DNA of 64,000 nucleotides, taken from Paraburkholderia sartisoli (GTDB taxonomy: Bacteria > Pseudomonadota > Gammaproteobacteria > Burkholderiales > Burkholderiaceae). Numbering within the stretch: position 1 is the first letter of the stretch; every line of letters begins with the position of its first letter. A program made the position numbers and the translations under genes. This document shows positions 44,558-53,409 of this stretch, piece by piece. Below the pieces are notes generated by a model. The model searched no databases and was not told the DNA's origin. It saw only the letters and a list, made by a program, of their open reading frames with translations. Where the stretch lies: the NCBI RefSeq assembly GCF_900107685.1, contig NZ_FNRQ01000008.1, forward strand, positions 1 to 64,000. The letters are read 5' to 3'.

Positions 44558-45262
44558 TTACGGCTGGTCCACGGATTTGCCGACGCTGATGCCCAGTTCG
44601 GCCGCCATTTTTTCGACCATCGTTCGCAGTTGATCCAGTTCTTCGCGAAGCTGCTTCTGTTCCGCCTTCAGGCTTTCGAAGGCCGAGGGCGACACGGATT
44701 CGTCCAGCGCGCCCGCTTCGGACGTCTCCGGCATCACGACTTCGCCGCACAACAGATGCATCCAGCGGCTTTCGCGCTCGCCTGGCGTGCGCGGCAGTTT
44801 GATCACGCGTGCAGGTTCGCCGGTCGCCAGTTCATCGAGAAAAACTTCCACCGACGAGATATCCGCGAAACCATGCAGACGCGCGCTGTTCAGGCGCAGT
44901 TCAGCGGCTGTTTGCGGCCCACGCAAGATCAATGTTGTCAGTAACGCGGCCGACTGGCTCGGCACGCCAAGTACGCGCGGCATGTTGTGCTCGAAACGCG
45001 GCACGCGGCTGCTGCTGCCCTCGGACACGAGGCTCAGGCGCTTGAGGTTATCGAGCGTGGTGAGCACTTCGGCCTCGGTGACGTTCATCACGGGGTTACG
45101 CGCGGTTTTCTGGTTGCAGCCAGACGTGAGCGCGTTCAGCGAAAGCGGATACGTGTCCGGAACGGTGTGCTGCTTTTCGAGCAGTACACCCAGCACGCGT
45201 GCTTCGAGCGGCGTCAGCGAACGCAGCGGCGGGCGCGTAAAAGACTCAGTCGTGGAATTCAT
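44558..45262 (-). CDS. YceH/UPF0502 (DUF480) family protein
   Basis: A 234-residue protein with two winged-helix-like repeats. SLTPLEARVLGVLLEKQHTV, PDTYPLSLNALTSGCNQKTA and RNPVMNVTEAEVLTTLDNL are the diagnostic DUF480 segments, followed by LLTTLILRGPQTAAELRLNS. The C-terminal 40 residues form a coiled coil (SLKAEQKQLREELDQLRTMV). The function is unknown. It is divergent from the cytidine deaminase gene. Confidence 0.93.
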   Translation of the reverse strand: MNSTTESFTRPPLRSLTPLEARVLGVLLEKQHTVPDTYPLSLNALTSGCNQKTARNPVMNVTEAEVLTTLDNLKRLSLVSEGSSSRVPRFEHNMPRVLGVPSQSAALLTTLILRGPQTAAELRLNSARLHGFADISSVEVFLDELATGEPARVIKLPRTPGERESRWMHLLCGEVVMPETSEAGALDESVSPSAFESLKAEQKQLREELDQLRTMVEKMAAELGISVGKSVDQP

Positions 45263-45385
45263 TGTGTGTTGACGGGCGGGAGCGGATACCTTACGGCGAG
45301 CCCTATGATATCCCGCGCGTGCATTGCGACATGTAAGGGTCTGCCTGGTTTAGCATCGCAGGCATGTCCAACTGAGGAATCGGCC

Positions 45386-45775
45386 ATGACCATGGAAGAA
45401 CTGCTGAAGCGCGCGGGTCTCGCGCGCGAGAAGGCGTACGCCCCCTATTCGAAGTTCAAGGTCGGCGCGGCGCTCCTGACAGGCGACGGCCGCGTGTTCG
45501 AAGGCTGCAACGTCGAGAACGCAGCGTACGGCCTGTGCAACTGCGCGGAACGTACCGCATTTTTCAGCGCGATTGCAGCGGGTTACCAGCGCGACCAGTT
45601 CGCGGCGCTTGCCGTGACCGGCGACGCCGATGGCCCGATCGCGCCATGTGGCGCGTGCCGCCAGGTCATCATCGAGCTGGGCGGCCCCGACCTGCCGATC
45701 CGTCTGGGCAACCTGCGCGGCGCGACCCGCGATACCACCGCGCGCGAACAACTGCCGGATGCGTTCTATCTATGA
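45386..45775 (+). CDS. cdd: Cytidine deaminase
   Basis: A 129-residue homotetrameric-type enzyme that deaminates cytidine and deoxycytidine to uridine. It has AYAPYSKFKVGAALLTGDG, CNVENAAYGLCNCAERTA (zinc ligand Cys and catalytic Glu in CAE) and PCGACRQVI (two zinc Cys). ATG 45386 was chosen because GAGGAATCGGCC precedes it and relatives start here; an open frame upstream is not coding-like. Its stop overlaps the nucleoside hydrolase start by four bases (45772-45775), so the two genes form a pyrimidine-salvage unit. Confidence 0.96.
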   Translation: MTMEELLKRAGLAREKAYAPYSKFKVGAALLTGDGRVFEGCNVENAAYGLCNCAERTAFFSAIAAGYQRDQFAALAVTGDADGPIAPCGACRQVIIELGGPDLPIRLGNLRGATRDTTAREQLPDAFYL

Positions 45776-46743
45776 GCAAGCACAAGGTCATCTACGATAC
45801 CGATCCCGGCGTCGACGACGCGATGGCGCTCGTCTTTCAGGCGCTGCATCCCGACATCGAACTGCTGGGTCTCACGAGCGTGTTCGGCAACGGCACCATC
45901 GAAACCACGACGCGCAACGCGCGCTATCTGGCCGCGAAATTCGCGCCGGGTACGCCCGTCGCACGCGGTGCCGCCGCGCCGCTCAGGCGCGCGGCACCCG
46001 AGCCGCTCGCGTGGATTCACGGCGACAACGGTCTGGGCAACATCAGACTCGATACGCACGCTGCAACCGAAGGCGCGCTCGACCCGCGCCCGGCGCATCG
46101 CTTCATCATCGAAACGGTGCGTGCGCAACCCGGTGAGGTCACTCTGATCGCGGTCGGACCGCTGACGAATCTCGCGCTCGCGCTCGCCGAAGACCCGCAG
46201 GTTGCGACGCTCGTGAAGCAGGTGGTGATCATGGGCGGCGCGTTCGGCACCGATGGTTTTTTCGGCAACGTCACGCCTGCCGCCGAAGCGAATATCCTCG
46301 GCGACCCGGATGCAGCCGATGTGGTGCTGGACGCCGCGTGGCCGGTGACGATCGTCGGTCTCGACGTGACGCAGAACACCATCATGTCGACGGCGTACCT
46401 CGCTTCAATTCGCGACCGCGCGGGCGACGCCGGGCGTTTCGTGTGGGACGTGTCGCGTCATTACGAAGATTTTCATCTGAAGAGCGCGCAGCTGGCGGGC
46501 ATCTATGTGCATGATTCGTCGGCGGTTGCGTATGTGCTCGCGCCGCATCTGTACACCACGCGCAGCGGCCCCGTGCGTGTGCTGACGGAAGGCATCGCCG
46601 CCGGCATGACCCTCCAGAAGCCAGCGACGATGCCCGTGCCGGCGCCCGACTGGGACCGCCGGCCGGCATGCAAGGTTTGCATCCGCGTCGACGCGCCCGC
46701 GATGCTGTCGCTCTACGAAAGGACGCTCTGCGGGACGCTTTAG
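45772..46743 (+). CDS. Inosine/uridine-preferring nucleoside hydrolase
   Basis: A 323-residue enzyme that cleaves ribonucleosides to base and ribose. The calcium-binding signature YDTDPGVDDAMAL lies at the N-terminus, with HGDNGLGN, TLIAVGPLTNLALAL, VVIMGGAFG and NILGDPDAAD following. The last includes substrate-binding residues. It starts within the cytidine deaminase stop (ATGA) and is co-translated with it. Uridine made by the deaminase could be its substrate. Confidence 0.95.
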   Translation: MSKHKVIYDTDPGVDDAMALVFQALHPDIELLGLTSVFGNGTIETTTRNARYLAAKFAPGTPVARGAAAPLRRAAPEPLAWIHGDNGLGNIRLDTHAATEGALDPRPAHRFIIETVRAQPGEVTLIAVGPLTNLALALAEDPQVATLVKQVVIMGGAFGTDGFFGNVTPAAEANILGDPDAADVVLDAAWPVTIVGLDVTQNTIMSTAYLASIRDRAGDAGRFVWDVSRHYEDFHLKSAQLAGIYVHDSSAVAYVLAPHLYTTRSGPVRVLTEGIAAGMTLQKPATMPVPAPDWDRRPACKVCIRVDAPAMLSLYERTLCGTL

Positions 46744-46778
46744 CGCGCTTCCCGTGGCAACGCCCCGGGTTTCACGCT

Positions 46779-47462
46779 TCAGGCCGCGAGCGTCGCGATG
46801 CGCGCGCCAAGCCATGCACGCATCGCGTCGATCTCTTCCGCGCACACGGAATGCGGCATCAGGTACGCGTGCCAGTCGACCTTGCAGCCCTGCGCGATCG
46901 CGAAGTCGCGGCCCTGTTCACCGAGCGCGAGCGGCAGCACGTCGTCGTGGATGCCGTGCGCGGCGAAAATCGGCGTGTCGCGATTCACGGCGCCGAGGCC
47001 GCGCTCGATGAAGCCCGGCGAAGGCACATAACCCGACATCACGATCAGCCCCGCGAGCGGTTCGCCATGCGTCAGTCCCGCTGAATACGTCATCGCCCCG
47101 CCCTGCGAAAATCCGGCGAGAAAAATTTTCGACGTCGGGATGCCACGCGCATTCTGCACGGCGATCAGTTCGCGCACCGTCGCGCACGAAGCCTCGATAC
47201 CGGCTTCGTCGACCTGCCGGTTGACGCCCTGAAACGACAGGATGTCGTACCACGCACGCATCACATAACCGTTGTTCGCCGTGACGGCGATCTCGGGCGC
47301 GTTCGGAAACACGAAGCGCACTGCCGGCAAGCCAGCCAGGCGCAGTTCGGGGACAAGTGGAACGAAGTCGTTCGCGTCGGCGCCCAGGCCGTGCAGCAGA
47401 ATGACGGCGAACTCGGGGTTCGGCGCGGTTTCGATTTCGATCGTCGATGAAAGACCGGTCAT
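46779..47462 (-). CDS. Carboxylesterase/phospholipase family serine hydrolase
   Basis: A 227-residue alpha/beta-hydrolase of the EstB/YpfH/acyl-thioesterase-like group. LLHGLGADANDFVPLVPEL is the N-terminal signature, the catalytic Ser is in FLAGFSQGGAMTY, the Asp in AAHGIHDDVLPL and the His in LMPHSVCAEE. It starts 19 bases after the Tag stop, so the pair is likely one transcript. Its natural ester is not known. Confidence 0.92.
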   Translation of the reverse strand: MTGLSSTIEIETAPNPEFAVILLHGLGADANDFVPLVPELRLAGLPAVRFVFPNAPEIAVTANNGYVMRAWYDILSFQGVNRQVDEAGIEASCATVRELIAVQNARGIPTSKIFLAGFSQGGAMTYSAGLTHGEPLAGLIVMSGYVPSPGFIERGLGAVNRDTPIFAAHGIHDDVLPLALGEQGRDFAIAQGCKVDWHAYLMPHSVCAEEIDAMRAWLGARIATLAA

Positions 47463-47481
47463 GTTGAGTCGCTCCGCAGGT

Positions 47482-48144
47482 TCAGGATGATCGTGGCCAG
47501 ACGCCGGAACTGCCGCGGCGGTGGCTGTCGAGCAAATGTGTGTCGATGATGCCCGTCGCTTCCATCAGCGCGTGCATCGTGGTCGGGCCGACAAATGAGA
47601 AGCCCCGCTTGCGCAACGCCTTGCTCAACGCAACGGATGCATCGGAGGTTGTCGGGATCTCCGCGATGGTACGCGGCTCGGGCGTCGTGCGCGGCTTGAA
47701 CGACCAGATGAAATCCGCAAGCCCGCCATCCGCGCGCAGCGCGACGGTTGCGGCCGCGTTGCCGATCGTCGCCAGAATCTTCGCACGATTGCGGATGATG
47801 CCACTGTCGGCCAGCAGCCTTTCGACATCGTCCTGCGTGAAAGCAGCCACCGTGTCGGGTTCGAAGTCGCGAAACGCGGCGCGAAACGCATCGCGCCTGC
47901 GCAGGATCGTGAGCCACGAGAGACCGGACTGAAAACCTTCCAGCGCGAGACGCTCGAAGAGTCCCCGCTCGTCGCGCACCGGCATGCCCCACTCGGTGTC
48001 GTAATAGCGCTGCAACAGCGGATCGACCGCGGCCCACGGCGGACGCGCAAGACCGTCTTCGCCGATGACGACGCCGTCCGGTTCCGCCACTACCGCCGCT
48101 ACCGTTTCTGGATTCGAACGCATGATTTCAGGGCTTTGCCGCAT
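47482..48144 (-). CDS. tag: DNA-3-methyladenine glycosylase I-like protein
   Basis: A 220-residue base-excision enzyme of the Tag family. YYDTEWGMPVRDERGLFERL and EGFQSGLSWLTILRRR (with the catalytic Glu) are diagnostic, followed by IIRNRAKILATIGNA and KRGFSFVGPTTMHALMEATG. The zinc-ligand Cys of the E. coli enzyme near the N-terminus (RCxW) is RPPW here, and the C-terminal Cys ligands are also missing (DTHLLDSHRR). It probably folds without the zinc site, as in a sub-branch of the family. It is upstream of an esterase gene in the same transcript. Confidence 0.88.
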   Translation of the reverse strand: MRQSPEIMRSNPETVAAVVAEPDGVVIGEDGLARPPWAAVDPLLQRYYDTEWGMPVRDERGLFERLALEGFQSGLSWLTILRRRDAFRAAFRDFEPDTVAAFTQDDVERLLADSGIIRNRAKILATIGNAAATVALRADGGLADFIWSFKPRTTPEPRTIAEIPTTSDASVALSKALRKRGFSFVGPTTMHALMEATGIIDTHLLDSHRRGSSGVWPRSS

Positions 48145-48164
48145 GTTTAGACGGGCAATAAAAA

Positions 48165-48207
48165 CGCCGCCCTTCGCTTTGCTTTTCAGGCAAGACGAAG
48201 GGCGGCG
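48165..48207 (-). terminator. Rho-independent terminator of the aldehyde dehydrogenase gene
   Basis: CGCCGCCCTTCG (48165-48176) pairs exactly with CGAAGGGCGGCG (48196-48207) over 12 bp with a 19-base loop. On the minus strand it is followed by TTTTTAT. It lies 21 bases past the dehydrogenase stop and before the tag gene. Confidence 0.88.
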
Positions 48208-48228
48208 GCGTTACAGCTCAAATGTGAA

Positions 48229-49671
48229 TCAGACTGCCATCACCGAGACGGCCTTCGTCACGAGATAGGCTTCCATCGCTTCCGGGCCGCCTTCCGAACC
48301 GTAACCCGAATCCTTCACGCCGCCAAACGGCATTTCCGGCGAAGGCGTGGCGGGCTGGTTGATCCACAGCATGCCGACTTCCATCTGCTGTGACAGCAGA
48401 TGCACGTTGCGGAATGACTTCGTGAACGCATAGCCGGCGAGGCCGAACGGCAGACGATTCGCTTCGGCAATCGCGTCTTCGAGCCTGTCGAAACCACGGA
48501 TAGCCGCGATCGGGCCGAACGGCTCGTTGTTGAACACATCGGCTTCGAGCGACACGTTCGTCAGCACCGTCGGCGAGAAGAAGTTGCCTTCCGCGCCGAC
48601 GCGTTCACCACCGGTCGCGACCGTGGCGCCCGTGGCGCGTGCGTTGTCGACCACCTTGCTCATCGCCGTCAGGCGACGCGCGTTGGCGAGCGGCCCGAGC
48701 GTCGTGCCTTCGGCAAGGCCGTCGCCGAGCTTCAGGCTTTCGGCGTGCTTGACCAGCGCGGCGGCAAACTCTTCGCGGATGCTGTTGTGTACGAGAAAGC
48801 GCGTCGGCGAAATGCAGACCTGGCCGGCGTTACGGAATTTCGCGCCGCCCGACGCTTTCACGGCGAGCGCCACGTCGGCGTCTTCAGCCACGATCACGGG
48901 CGCGTGACCGCCCAGCTCCATCGTCGCGCGTTTCATGTGCTGGCCGGCGAGCGCCGCCAGTTGCTTGCCGACCGGCGTCGAACCGGTGAACGTCACCTTG
49001 CGGATGACCGGGTGCGGAATCAGGTAGCTGGAAATTTCAGCCGGATCGCCAAAGACGAGACCGACCGTGCCCGGCGGCACGCCTGCATCGACGAAAGCCT
49101 GCAGCAGGCCCGCCGGCGAAGCGGGGGTTTCTTCCGGCGCCTTCACGAGGAACGAGCAGCCGCTCGCGAGCGCCGCGCTCAGCTTGCGCACGATCTGGTT
49201 GACCGGGAAATTCCACGGCGTGAACGCGGCGACCGGGCCGATCGGCTCCTTGATCACCAGCTGCTGCGCCGACAGGTTGCGCGACGGCACGATCCGGCCA
49301 TACACGCGGCGACCTTCGTCGGCGAACCATTCGATGATGTCGGCGGCGGCCAGCACTTCGCCGCGCGCTTCCGGGAACGGCTTGCCCTGTTCCTGCGTCA
49401 TCAGGCGGGCGATGTCCGAGGCGCGCTCGCGCACCAGGCTCGCGGCCTTGCGCATCGTAGTCGCGCGCTCGTTGGCGGGGATCTTGCGCCACGCCTCGAA
49501 TCCGCTTTGCGCGGCGGCGAGCGCCCGGTCGAGGTCGGGAATCCCGGCGTGCGCCACCTTGCCGATGGGCTTGCCGGTCGCCGGATTGATGACGTCGAGC
49601 GTCTTGCCGCTTGCGGCGTCGCACCATGCGTTGTTGATCAGGAGTCGGGTATCGGTATAGGTCGAGGTCAC
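48229..49671 (-). CDS. NAD(P)-dependent succinate-semialdehyde dehydrogenase-type enzyme
   Basis: A 480-residue aldehyde dehydrogenase. FTPWNFPVNQIVRKLSAAL is the cofactor region, FTGSTPVGKQLA is the Rossmann turn, the general base Glu is in MELGGHAPVIV, and the catalytic Cys is in NAGQVCISPTRF. EVGMLWINQPATPSPEMPFG is close to GabD-type enzymes. Succinate semialdehyde or a similar short semialdehyde is the likely substrate, giving entry to the TCA cycle. No GABA transaminase is nearby, so the pathway is not certain. It has its own terminator. Confidence 0.9.
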   Translation of the reverse strand: MTSTYTDTRLLINNAWCDAASGKTLDVINPATGKPIGKVAHAGIPDLDRALAAAQSGFEAWRKIPANERATTMRKAASLVRERASDIARLMTQEQGKPFPEARGEVLAAADIIEWFADEGRRVYGRIVPSRNLSAQQLVIKEPIGPVAAFTPWNFPVNQIVRKLSAALASGCSFLVKAPEETPASPAGLLQAFVDAGVPPGTVGLVFGDPAEISSYLIPHPVIRKVTFTGSTPVGKQLAALAGQHMKRATMELGGHAPVIVAEDADVALAVKASGGAKFRNAGQVCISPTRFLVHNSIREEFAAALVKHAESLKLGDGLAEGTTLGPLANARRLTAMSKVVDNARATGATVATGGERVGAEGNFFSPTVLTNVSLEADVFNNEPFGPIAAIRGFDRLEDAIAEANRLPFGLAGYAFTKSFRNVHLLSQQMEVGMLWINQPATPSPEMPFGGVKDSGYGSEGGPEAMEAYLVTKAVSVMAV

Positions 49672-49872
49672 GATGTCGGGTTCCAGATGAGTGAGGAATG
49701 TCAGGCTGCACTACGCGCGCGCCGGTCAGAAGCATGGCGCTGAACTGTCAATGGTATCCGAATGCGCCACCGTGCGTTGGTGGCGCGGGAGTGTGGGCCG
49801 CCAACGGAATTCGCCGGCACGCCGGTCCGACTGGTCTCACGGACGCCGCCGCGTGGACCATCTCCGTTGCGC

Positions 49873-50829
49873 TCACAACCCGCCGACGCCCCGCGTGACG
49901 AGCGCGTACGGCCCGTGCGTCAGCTGTTCCCTGAGGAAGTCGATGCACACCTGGATTTTCGCGGAAGACGACAGCCGTTCCGACGTCACCGCCCACACAT
50001 CCGCCGGCTGCGCGTAGTCCGGCAGCACGCGCACCAGTTCGCCCGAGCGCAGGCTCTCCGCGACGTCCCACACCGACACCATGACGATGCCGAAGCCGTC
50101 ACGCGCCCATTGCACGACGATGTCGCTGTGATTGGACGCGACCGTGCCGGTCACCTTCACGCTCTTTTCGCCTTGCGGCCCGGTGAGGCGCCACACGCCG
50201 AAACGGTCGTCGCGTCCCCGAAACACCAGACAGTTGTGCGCGACCAGATCGTTCAGCGCGACCGGCGTGCCCCTGCGTTCGAGATACGCGGGCGCCGCGC
50301 ACAGAATGCGCGTGCTCTCCACGATCCTGTGCGCGATCAGGTGCGGCTCCTGCACTTCTCCCACGCGAATGTCGATGTCGAAGTTTTCGCCGATGAGGTC
50401 GGCCCGCCGGTCGAGCAGTTCCAGCCAGACTTCGAGATCCGGATGCTGCGTGTGCAGCATCGCAAGAACCGGCGAGACGTGGTTGCGCCCCAGCCGCAGG
50501 CTCGTGCTGATACGCAGCAGGCCGTGGAGCGCGCTGCGGCGGTCGGCAAACGTGTCGGCCATGCCCTGCACGTCGTCGAGAATTTTCTGCGCCCATTGCA
50601 GCGCGGCCTCGCCGTCGCTCGTCAGGCTGACCCTGCGCGTGGTGCGCTGAAAGAGCTTCACGCCGAGGCTCGCCTCCATCATCGCAATGCGCTTGCTGAC
50701 ATGCGAAGGCGAAAGCCCCATTTCCGTCGAGGCGGCGACGAAACTGCCCTTTCTGGCGATGTGGCAGAAGAGCTGCAGATCGCGCAGAAAGGAATCATTC
50801 GTGGCTGTGAGCGCATTCTGACTTTCCAT
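49873..50829 (-). CDS. LysR-family transcriptional regulator
   Basis: A 318-residue regulator. The helix-turn-helix lies in FVAASTEMGLSPSHVSKRIA with LGVKLFQRTTRRVSLT. The ligand domain has GLLRISTSLRLGRNHVSPVL, VGEVQEPHLIAHRI and DGFGIVMVSVWDVAESL. It is divergent from the Gfo/Idh/MocA and dehydroquinase genes, with 105 bases between starts, and is their likely activator. Confidence 0.92.
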   Translation of the reverse strand: MESQNALTATNDSFLRDLQLFCHIARKGSFVAASTEMGLSPSHVSKRIAMMEASLGVKLFQRTTRRVSLTSDGEAALQWAQKILDDVQGMADTFADRRSALHGLLRISTSLRLGRNHVSPVLAMLHTQHPDLEVWLELLDRRADLIGENFDIDIRVGEVQEPHLIAHRIVESTRILCAAPAYLERRGTPVALNDLVAHNCLVFRGRDDRFGVWRLTGPQGEKSVKVTGTVASNHSDIVVQWARDGFGIVMVSVWDVAESLRSGELVRVLPDYAQPADVWAVTSERLSSSAKIQVCIDFLREQLTHGPYALVTRGVGGL

Positions 50830-50934
50830 CTGGCCGCATTGTGTCCTGTGAGTTGCACATTACCCTAGCCGTAACCCGCCGGTCACGCAAGCAAACGGCT
50901 CGTATTGACAGACACAGACTCAGGAAAAGGCGCA

Positions 50935-51990
50935 ATGGAAAAGACCCGGATTGCGGTCGCGGGCGCGGGCTATATCGGCCTCGCACATATGGCCGCCGCG
51001 CGACAGAGCGGTACCTGCACGTTGTCGGCGATCGTCGACCCGTCGCCTGCCGCACAGGCGGTTGCCGCGAAGGAAGGCGTGCCGCTCTACCCGTCGCTCG
51101 ACGCGCTGTTCGAGAAGGAACGTCCTGACGGCGTCATTCTCGCGACACCGAACCCGCTGCATCTCGAACACGCGCTGACGTGCCTCCAGGCGCGCGTGCC
51201 GACGTTGCTCGAAAAACCGGTGACGCCCACCGTCGCCGAAGCCGAGAAGCTCGTCAACGAAGTGGATCGCGCGGGCGTGAAAGTGCTGATCGGTCATCAC
51301 CGCGCGCACAGTCCGATCATGGCGCGCGCGAAACAGGTGATCGACGAAGGGCACCTCGGCGCGCTGGTCGCCGTCATGGGCAGCGCGGTGTTTTTCAAGC
51401 CGGATCAATACTTCGCCGATGCGCCGTGGCGTCGGCAACCGGGTGGGGGTCCCGTCCTGCTCAACATGATCCACGAAGTACACAACCTGCGGATGCTGTG
51501 CGGCGACATCGTCGCGGTCCAGGCGTTCGCATCGCGGGCGACGCGCGGCTTTCCCGTCGAGGACACGGTGGCCATCAACCTGCGTTTTGCAAATGGCGCG
51601 CTCGGCAGCTTCATGCTGTCCGATACCGCGGCAAGCGCGCGCAGCTGGGAGCAGACATCGCAGGAAAACAAGGCGTATCCGACGTATCCTGACGAAGATT
51701 GCTATATGATCGCCGGCACGTTCGGCTCGCTCAGTGTGCCGACGATGCGCATGAAAAGCTGGCGCAACGCCGAAGACCGCTCGTGGTGGAAGCCCTTCGA
51801 AACCAGCGTTGCCGATTTGACGCGCGACGACCCGCTCAGGCTTCAGATCGAGCATTTCGCGCGCGTCATTCGCGGCGAAGCCGAGCCGCTGGTCAGCGTG
51901 CGCGACGGTTTGCAGAACCTGAAAATCACCGAGGCGATCGTGCAGGCCGCCCGCACCGGCTCGATCGTCGACACGACACCGGCCCATTGA
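50935..51990 (+). CDS. Gfo/Idh/MocA-family oxidoreductase
   Basis: A 351-residue NAD(P)-dependent dehydrogenase. The cofactor loop is GAGYIGLAHMAAARQSG, EKPVTPTVAEAEKL holds the EKP motif, GHHRAHSPIMARAK follows, and GGGPVLLNMIHEVHNLRML contains the catalytic His region. Substrates in this family are polyols, sugars, inositols or cyclic acids. CAGGAAAAGGCGCA precedes ATG 50935. Its operon partner is a type II dehydroquinase, which suggests a quinate/shikimate-like cyclic acid, though this is only inferred. Confidence 0.92.
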   Translation: MEKTRIAVAGAGYIGLAHMAAARQSGTCTLSAIVDPSPAAQAVAAKEGVPLYPSLDALFEKERPDGVILATPNPLHLEHALTCLQARVPTLLEKPVTPTVAEAEKLVNEVDRAGVKVLIGHHRAHSPIMARAKQVIDEGHLGALVAVMGSAVFFKPDQYFADAPWRRQPGGGPVLLNMIHEVHNLRMLCGDIVAVQAFASRATRGFPVEDTVAINLRFANGALGSFMLSDTAASARSWEQTSQENKAYPTYPDEDCYMIAGTFGSLSVPTMRMKSWRNAEDRSWWKPFETSVADLTRDDPLRLQIEHFARVIRGEAEPLVSVRDGLQNLKITEAIVQAARTGSIVDTTPAH

Positions 51991-52019
51991 CGCCCACGAC
52001 ATCCCCTGAAGGAAGATCC

Positions 52020-52460
52020 ATGAAAACGTTCGTCATGCTTCACGGCATCAATCACAACATGTTCGGCAAGCGCGACCCGGCGCAGTACGGCACGATCACG
52101 CTCGATGAAATCGACAGCAGGCTGCAGGCGCTCGGCAAGGAACTCGGCGTGACGGTCGAGAGTTTCCAGACCAACAGCGAAGGCGACATGTGCGAGCGCA
52201 TCCACCAGGCGTTCACCGACAAGGCCGACGGCGTGCTCATCAACGCGGGTGCGTGGACGCACTATAGCTACGGTATCCGCGATGCGCTCGCGATCCTCAC
52301 CGTGCCCATCGTCGAAATTCACATGTCCAACATCCATGCACGCGAAGCATTCCGGCACCAGTCGGTATTCGCCGAAATCGTCAAAGGACAGATCTGCGGC
52401 TTCGGCGTCGACAGCTATCTGCTAGGCCTGAGAGCCGCGGTTTCAGCGGCTGCGGCTTAA
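52020..52460 (+). CDS. aroQ: Type II 3-dehydroquinate dehydratase (variant)
   Basis: A 146-residue enzyme of the dodecameric type II family (3-dehydroquinate to 3-dehydroshikimate). Catalytic-site residues fit: Arg18 and Tyr23 in FGKRDPAQYG, Asn75 and His81 in INAGAWTHYS, His101 in EIHMSNIHAREAF. Several usually fixed positions differ: LHGINHNMFG replaces the common NGPNLNLLG, and INAGAWTHYSYGI replaces INPGAxTHTSVAL. It is co-transcribed with a Gfo/Idh/MocA gene under a LysR regulator, so it is probably a catabolic copy and not the biosynthetic one. GAAGGAAGATCC precedes ATG 52020. Confidence 0.88.
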   Translation: MKTFVMLHGINHNMFGKRDPAQYGTITLDEIDSRLQALGKELGVTVESFQTNSEGDMCERIHQAFTDKADGVLINAGAWTHYSYGIRDALAILTVPIVEIHMSNIHAREAFRHQSVFAEIVKGQICGFGVDSYLLGLRAAVSAAAA

Positions 52461-52469
52461 GGCGCAGCC
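52448..52469. terminator. Possible bidirectional hairpin after aroQ
   Basis: GGCTGCG (52448-52454) and CGCAGCC (52463-52469) form a 7-bp stem overlapping the dehydroquinase stop, in the 22-base gap before the convergent membrane-protein gene. No T tract is seen. Confidence 0.35.
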
Positions 52470-52482
52470 CGCCCGGCAATCG

Positions 52483-53277
52483 TTACTCCATCCCGGCTGC
52501 ACTGTTAGCTTGAGCCCGCGCACCCGCGGTCACTGTCAGGCGTCGGGTACACCATTGCACGAACATGGCCAGTGCCGCCGCCTCGATAAACGAGGGGGTG
52601 GCTGCCTGATACGGAAGCACAAGCGAAAGAAACAGGCAGAACGCCGCGAACGAAAAGCGGCCCAGCACCATTCCGCGCAGCAGCGACACCACGAACGCGG
52701 GCCCATGCGCGCGATGCGACGAGACCGACAGTACGCTCGTCAGTAACGGGAAGACGGCGAGCAATCCGCTCCATGTCGCGCCGACGCGGGCTGAAACCGC
52801 AGTAACGACCAGCGTAAGCACCGCGCCGGCGAGCATTCTGCCGGCCAGATCCGCGCGACCAAGCGGCGCCCCGGCGGCGACAGCGGCACTGCGCGGCAGG
52901 AACGACTGACCGAAGAGAACAGCCGTCAACGCCACGCACACGGCCCACACCAGCGAAACAGGCAGCAACGACAGAAGGCATGCGGCGACAAACCAGGTGC
53001 CCAACGCGGCCGCCAGCGCGATCGGCCATGAACGGGAACGGCATATCCAGGCGTAGGCAAAATTGAACGCTTCGGATGCGAGGATCGCGGACAGAGACAG
53101 CGTCGCGGCCCGCGCACCAAACTCGGGGCCATGTGCCAGGACAAGCAGATAAAGAATGGGACCGGCGACGACGGGGAGTCCAGCAAGCCATCCGGCGATC
53201 GATGGACCCCACCATTTACCGGACATCGAGACGCCCAGCAGAAAGAAGGGAACCAGCGTGAGCTTGAGTGCAAGCAT
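52483..53277 (-). CDS. Integral membrane protein of unknown function
   Basis: A 264-residue hydrophobic protein with about eight membrane helices. SGKWWGPSIAGWLAGLPVVA near the N-terminus and a similar hydrophobic turn in the second half suggest an internal two-fold repeat (two blocks of about 120 residues). I do not recognise the family. It is convergent with aroQ and divergent from the TenI/ThiE-like gene. Confidence 0.75.
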   Translation of the reverse strand: MLALKLTLVPFFLLGVSMSGKWWGPSIAGWLAGLPVVAGPILYLLVLAHGPEFGARAATLSLSAILASEAFNFAYAWICRSRSWPIALAAALGTWFVAACLLSLLPVSLVWAVCVALTAVLFGQSFLPRSAAVAAGAPLGRADLAGRMLAGAVLTLVVTAVSARVGATWSGLLAVFPLLTSVLSVSSHRAHGPAFVVSLLRGMVLGRFSFAAFCLFLSLVLPYQAATPSFIEAAALAMFVQWCTRRLTVTAGARAQANSAAGME

Positions 53278-53409
53278 GGCAAAACCGCGCGGATGTAAAG
53301 CCAGATACTACCAAAGCACCGCGTCATATAAAGCCGCGCGCGGTAAGCGGCGCTCGTCATGTGCGATCTGCCTTTACACTGTGTACCCGGAAAACCAGCC
53401 GACGCCCTG

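Noticed and set aside
44987..45385. Upstream extension of the cytidine deaminase frame
   Set aside because: The extension overlaps the yceH gene on the other strand, shows no family similarity, and a good ribosome site precedes ATG 45386.
53278..53409. Possible TPP riboswitch before the ThiE-like gene
   Set aside because: Neither the CTGAGA core nor the second conserved THI-box segment is present in this interval.
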